A stretch of 64,000 nucleotides of DNA from an uncultured Dorea sp. (GTDB taxonomy: Bacteria; Bacillota_A; Clostridia; Lachnospirales; Lachnospiraceae). Positions 60,166 to 64,000 of this stretch are shown piece by piece (position 1 is the first letter of the stretch; every line of letters begins with the position of its first letter). Made by a program: the position numbers and the translations under genes. The notes beneath the pieces were generated by a model, which saw nothing but the letters and a program-made list of their open reading frames with translations, was not told where the DNA came from and did not search any database. The stretch covers positions 248,248 through 312,247 of the forward strand of contig CAJTRM010000001.1 of NCBI GenBank assembly GCA_910578865.1. Direction: 5' to 3'.

Positions 60166-62093
60166 AGCGTTTTCTCCTCCTTACATAGCTGTCCATATCC
60201 CGTTGAATAGATCTTGTTCCGGAAAGATACTGTAAACGGCATATTAGCATAATCTTTCACTACTATTTTGTGAGGCTGCAGCTCAATCTGTCTTACATGT
60301 TCAATTCCGGCATAACAAGCTCTCCCCACGATTCCTTCTTTGCCTGCAGAAATCAGCCGCGCTTTTGCGCGTTTTTTCATTCCAAACGTCCCGGAAAACA
60401 CATTCTGCTCAACATCTGAAACATGGATAGTATTATGTGCCTTTACACTTCTAAATCTGTCTCTTATAAATGGAAATGGAGTATAAATATACCCTCCCGG
60501 ATCTCTTGTGATATAACTCCCGTCAACAAGAACCTCTATAGATAGCTTATCATTATGCGTATGTCCTAAAAGATTTGTATTTTCGGCTGTATCTATTACC
60601 ATACAGAGAAAGATTCTTTCTCCTTTGACCACCAGCAGGCCAAACTTTTCATAATAGTATATCCGGATGCCTTCTGACAGACTTCCTGCCGTTTCACATT
60701 TATCTATATATAAAACAGTCTCTTTTTTATACGGATATACAATGTCCTCCGGCGATCCTATCTGGTTCACCCGGGCATCGTATTTGTGAGCTTCAAACTT
60801 TTTCTTTGCCAGAGAAGAAACAATACTGGACTCTAATGGAATTTCATTCACAATCTGTCCGAATTCTGAATTGGAAATCAGACCGGATACTGCTGACAAA
60901 AAGGTCCGATGATCAATAACTTTATCAATCTCCCCTTCTCCCATCGGCGTCAGCTTCAATAATCTGCCGCTGTCATTATCCCCCACCTGAACAATCTCAT
61001 GATTATCTTTTAAAATCGTTCCTGTAAAAACTGCCATATTATAAACCCGGTCAAGATACCACTGCGGGAAAAATCTGTCCGTTTTCACGTCATATTTTTG
61101 TAACGCCAGATATTTTAATCCATTTATCCCCATACGTTTATAGGACTGATAGGCTTTCTTTCTGCCTGTCTGCAGCGTCCCATACACCAGCGCAGTTGCA
61201 TACAGTACAAATTCTCCGCTTAATCTATGATAACTTGTGGATCCCTCAAAATGTCCCCCTTCTTCGTGAAACTGTTTCCCCACCTCACGGATCATCTCCT
61301 GTACTCCAAATACAAGGCATGCATCATTCCATTCGTCCGTTTCCAGATAAGCAGATGCAAATATAATCCCGGCCAGATTAGACAGATAATGGTTGGAGTT
61401 CATACCATTTCTCCCCCGCTCCAATCCATCCATAATGTATGTAAGGCTTGCTCTTATTAATGTCTCAAACCTGGTCTCAAAATCAGGATCCAGACAGCCT
61501 GTCTCGTCCAATTGCTTCAAAATGTCATGAGCCACCAAAAGGTTAACAGTCCGAATGGATGAATCCATCACTGCCGACCATTGAACTGTACGTCCGACCG
61601 GATTCATTTCTATAAAATCACACAGTTCGTTTTTGAATTCTCTGACTATATCCTTCCTATACCCTTTATCTGCCGCGGCAAATACCGCCATCTGAACAAG
61701 GTGGTAAAAACGTCCCAGTTCCCACGGACACTTTATATCCACCGCTTCTCTCTCCGATATAACTGCATTACATTTCGCAGCAGAATTGTAACTCCCCGGT
61801 TCAAAGAAGAATCCGCTTTTATAATCTACAAACCAGTTTATAGGTTGATATCCTGACAAATCACCATATTGCCTCTGCATTTTTTTAGCTGCTGTTCTTC
61901 CATACCGCTTCATAGATCGGCTCTGATAACGTTTCCCGTGCAGCCCTTTTGCACATAAATCATAGTCCGGTTTAACAAACCCGCTGCCCAGCAGATTAAA
62001 TTTGTGCTGCATATATAAATCACACAACTTTTTTAACTTTGTCATGCAGGATGCATTTACCGTAATTTTATCGATACTTATAAAAGAATACAT
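60162..62093 (-). CDS. Heparinase II/III-like protein, apparently cytoplasmic
   Basis: 643 residues from ATG at 62093 (GGAG-AAAGGT upstream); a TTG at 62123 is rejected. An alpha-toroid N-terminal part (HYLSNLAGIIFASAYLETD, EEGGHFEGSTSYHRLS with candidate catalytic Tyr/His) precedes the beta-sandwich heparinase II/III domain (GHTHNDKLSIEVLVDG, DPGGYIYTPFPFIRDRFRS, HNTIHVSDVEQN). Usually polysaccharide lyases of this family are secreted, but no signal peptide is present. In biosynthetic loci such proteins may trim or epimerise uronate-containing glycans. The final residues are Lys/Glu-rich. Confidence 0.88.
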   Translation of the reverse strand: MYSFISIDKITVNASCMTKLKKLCDLYMQHKFNLLGSGFVKPDYDLCAKGLHGKRYQSRSMKRYGRTAAKKMQRQYGDLSGYQPINWFVDYKSGFFFEPGSYNSAAKCNAVISEREAVDIKCPWELGRFYHLVQMAVFAAADKGYRKDIVREFKNELCDFIEMNPVGRTVQWSAVMDSSIRTVNLLVAHDILKQLDETGCLDPDFETRFETLIRASLTYIMDGLERGRNGMNSNHYLSNLAGIIFASAYLETDEWNDACLVFGVQEMIREVGKQFHEEGGHFEGSTSYHRLSGEFVLYATALVYGTLQTGRKKAYQSYKRMGINGLKYLALQKYDVKTDRFFPQWYLDRVYNMAVFTGTILKDNHEIVQVGDNDSGRLLKLTPMGEGEIDKVIDHRTFLSAVSGLISNSEFGQIVNEIPLESSIVSSLAKKKFEAHKYDARVNQIGSPEDIVYPYKKETVLYIDKCETAGSLSEGIRIYYYEKFGLLVVKGERIFLCMVIDTAENTNLLGHTHNDKLSIEVLVDGSYITRDPGGYIYTPFPFIRDRFRSVKAHNTIHVSDVEQNVFSGTFGMKKRAKARLISAGKEGIVGRACYAGIEHVRQIELQPHKIVVKDYANMPFTVSFRNKIYSTGYGQLCKEEKTL

Positions 62094-62123
62094 ACCTTTC
62101 TCCGTACTATTTAAAGTTCCCAA

Positions 62124-63488
62124 CTAATCAGCAAGCTTTTGTATAATAAATTTACTCTTCCCTCTTAGTGTATATTCAAATTGTTCTGTCTCATTTACTT
62201 CTAAATCAAAGGTTCCGCCAAAACGTTTCTTAAACTCCTGATAAATATTTGTATGATCTGCCTTCGTGTACTTGTGTCCCGGCATCACGTTAATTTTTAT
62301 GCATCCTTTCTCTTCTTGAACAAATTGAATCCGATAAACATTGTCAAAAATATCCGCATGCGTATTGATTGCAACATAGTTGACCCGGTTCCCATCTTTT
62401 CCTATTAAAAATTCATCTCTCCTGCGCCGTCCCACAAGTCTGCATATCATTTTTTGCCGGTTCACACATCTTTCTGTACAGGTTACTTTATCAAGCAGCG
62501 CTGCATCTCCGGTATCATAGCGGATTAATGGCATTGCAGGATTCGTAAATCCCGTCCCGATTATCCTCCCTCTCCCGGTCTTTACCGGTACATCCCCGTC
62601 ATCCAGGTATTCCAAATACGAATGACACATATATTCATGATAATGGCCTTCCATGCACTGTCCAATCATACCTATCTGCTCGCAGTTTCCATATAAGTCC
62701 ATAACCCTGACATGCAATTGTTCCTCAATCAATCTCCGCATATCCATTGTCAAAGTCTCAGAACTCGTAAAGAGTGTCTTAATCTTCCCGTCTTCATTGA
62801 AACAAGTGCCTGTATCCTTTATATATTTTGCCAGGATCTCCGCGGCTGACGGATATGCTCTTATATGCTTCGCCCCAAACTTTTGAATCTCATACAGATA
62901 CTTCTTTACATTTTTTTCTGACATATTCATACTGGAACAATACAAAATATCATAGCGCGGGTCATGGAATATATCTCCGTCCCCTATCACTTTTCCTCGG
63001 AGAACCGCTATTTTATCACCAAAATAATACCCGCCTTCATGAAAACTATGCCATACAAAGGCTAACCTTACCGCATCCGTACTTCTGGCATCCAAGAATA
63101 ATTTTGTCGGTATTCCTGTATATCCTCCAGTTGTCACCGCTACACAGTTATGAAGCGGGATTGCTCTTAATTCATTCAAATTTTTTTGTAAGATTTCTTT
63201 CGTAATAACCGGTATCTTCCTTATATCCTGAAAATTCTGAAAATCACGGGGAGACCATCCGTACTCGTCAAACATTCTCCGATAATATTTTGTATTCTTA
63301 TAGGCATAATGAATGAGCATCTTCAATTGCTGAAGCTGATATTCCCTGAACTGCCAGACGTTCCATGACTTTGTTTCTTCCAGCATATCATATGTCTTCC
63401 AGAACAGATCATCATATTCTTTCATTCCTTTTATCTTCGCCGTGATGTTCCGGAACACCTTTTGTTTGATATTATGCAGTGAATCCAT
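62124..63488 (-). CDS. CapK/phenylacetate-CoA ligase-like adenylate-forming protein
   Basis: 454 residues from ATG at 63488 (AGGAG upstream; a GTG at 63500 is in frame but lacks an RBS). AMP-binding P-loop variant TTGGYTGIPTKLF, DLYGNCEQIG, and C-terminal GRRRRDEFLIGKDG. CapK-type proteins occur widely in capsule loci and are thought to activate a carboxylate that decorates the polymer. The carboxylate could be a uronic acid or an acyl group; not determinable here. Confidence 0.87.
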   Translation of the reverse strand: MDSLHNIKQKVFRNITAKIKGMKEYDDLFWKTYDMLEETKSWNVWQFREYQLQQLKMLIHYAYKNTKYYRRMFDEYGWSPRDFQNFQDIRKIPVITKEILQKNLNELRAIPLHNCVAVTTGGYTGIPTKLFLDARSTDAVRLAFVWHSFHEGGYYFGDKIAVLRGKVIGDGDIFHDPRYDILYCSSMNMSEKNVKKYLYEIQKFGAKHIRAYPSAAEILAKYIKDTGTCFNEDGKIKTLFTSSETLTMDMRRLIEEQLHVRVMDLYGNCEQIGMIGQCMEGHYHEYMCHSYLEYLDDGDVPVKTGRGRIIGTGFTNPAMPLIRYDTGDAALLDKVTCTERCVNRQKMICRLVGRRRRDEFLIGKDGNRVNYVAINTHADIFDNVYRIQFVQEEKGCIKINVMPGHKYTKADHTNIYQEFKKRFGGTFDLEVNETEQFEYTLRGKSKFIIQKLAD

Positions 63489-63503
63489 GTGTCTCCTCAC
63501 CTT

Positions 63504-64000
63504 TTATTCTTTTCTAAGCAGCATATACATATGCGAATATTTATTTGAAAACATCCGCCTGTTCATCCACACACAACACTCCATCAACTTATGATCAGTA
63601 ATGATTTTTCTCAAAATCTTTTTCACATGCCCTCTCTTTGACTGGTTATAATACTTGAGCAATACAGTCTCTATCTTGCACCACAGCCAAAGAAATCCTG
63701 TTTCTTCACGTTCAGCAACAAAGGCTCCTTTCATTCTTGTGAGCCGGCTCACTTCCGTTTGTTCATAAGGTACGCATAAAAAAAGCTTTCCTCCGTTTTC
63801 CAGATGTTCATAAAAAATATCCATACATTTTTTCTGCTGGTAAGCAGGCAAATAGTAGATCACATCACAGCAAACAATGAGGTCATATTTCCCGTCCAGG
63901 TGCAGATCAGCCAGATCTTTGACAAACCACCGGCATTTGGGATGCAGTTTCTTACTTTCACAAATTGAAACAGCCTTTTTTGATATGTCAAATGCATCAT
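63504..64000 (-). CDS. Class I SAM methyltransferase, N-terminus beyond the window
   Basis: The frame is open to the window edge at 64000. Visible parts: AFDISKKAVSICESKKLHP (motif II, sugar-ring-binding acidic residue) near the edge, then KDLADLHLDGKYDLIVCCDVIYYLP, a typical motif IV, and GGKLFLCVPYEQTE. A GTG inside the latter region could be misread as a start. Motif I must lie upstream. The last 40 residues are basic. Likely a NodS- or UbiE-like small-molecule or sugar methyltransferase. Confidence 0.82.
   Translation of the reverse strand, partial: DAFDISKKAVSICESKKLHPKCRWFVKDLADLHLDGKYDLIVCCDVIYYLPAYQQKKCMDIFYEHLENGGKLFLCVPYEQTEVSRLTRMKGAFVAEREETGFLWLWCKIETVLLKYYNQSKRGHVKKILRKIITDHKLMECCVWMNRRMFSNKYSHMYMLLRKE

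Noticed and set aside
63504..63863. A complete 119-residue gene starting at the GTG at 63863
   Set aside because: The frame is open to the window edge and its upstream part encodes normal methyltransferase motifs, so this is an internal codon.
1..64000. CRISPR arrays, tRNA/rRNA genes, insertion sequences, prophage
   Set aside because: No regularly spaced repeats, no tRNA-like cloverleaf and no transposase or phage protein was recognised on either strand.

Overview
The window looks like a piece of a motile, anaerobic Clostridia chromosome, most likely Lachnospiraceae. The evidence is moderate GC, strong AGGAGG-type ribosome sites, a short flagellin beginning MRIQHNITALNAHRNL, the FliW/CsrA pair, a YlqG/YlqH-like pair, and glycan enzymes typical of gut Firmicutes (RgpF, DUF4422 and TagF-like families). 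No rRNA, tRNA, CRISPR array, insertion sequence or phage gene was seen. Region 1 (1-14340) is late flagellar and chemotaxis genes. On the minus strand are the flagellin gene (cut by the window edge), a TPR-linked GT2 glycosyltransferase and a ylqG/ylqH-like pair. On the plus strand are a PilZ protein and the run cheA-cheW-cheR-cheB-flgM-flgN-flgK-flgL-DUF6470-fliW-csrA. Sigma-28-like promoters precede flagellin, the adjacent glycosyltransferase and flgM. The flagellin leader has a hairpin with GGA in its loop plus a GGA-rich Shine-Dalgarno, as expected for CsrA control, and csrA and its antagonist fliW lie 13 kb away. Region 2 (14353-18209, minus strand) holds purC and a three-gene ABC importer of the TrpXYZ type behind a good sigma-A promoter. 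Region 3 (18238-64000, all minus strand) is a block of 37 glycan genes, many overlapping by a few bases, ending in a terminator at 18246-18265. It encodes three IspD/TarI-like cytidylyltransferases with three related short-chain dehydrogenases, two TagF-like transferases, two RgpF proteins, several GT4 glycosyltransferases, a DUF4422 transferase, UDP-ManNAcA synthesis (WecB/WecC), an asparagine-synthase-like amidotransferase, a frameshifted polysaccharide deacetylase, a heparinase II/III-like protein, a CapK-like ligase, two radical-SAM/SPASM proteins and several methyltransferases. Its 3' third (18.3-33 kb) carries an unusual set: a ThDP enzyme, a DRE-TIM aldolase, an AroB-like sugar phosphate cyclase, an FGGY kinase, a VOC protein, an Fe-S aldo-keto reductase and a three-part FAD/rhodanese/siroheme reductase. 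I infer that this set builds and activates an unusual carbon skeleton, possibly a carbasugar or branched sugar, for a surface or flagellar glycan. No gene in the 45 kb block encodes a multi-spanning membrane protein. The most unusual observations are: a small Rossmann-like module repeated in seven otherwise unrelated proteins of the block; the carbon-skeleton cassette; one cytidylyltransferase that has lost its nucleotide-binding loop; a terminator fused to a promoter between two glycan sub-operons; a G10 tract that breaks the deacetylase and could be a phase-variation switch; and a 23-nt near-perfect direct repeat flanking wecB-wecC.
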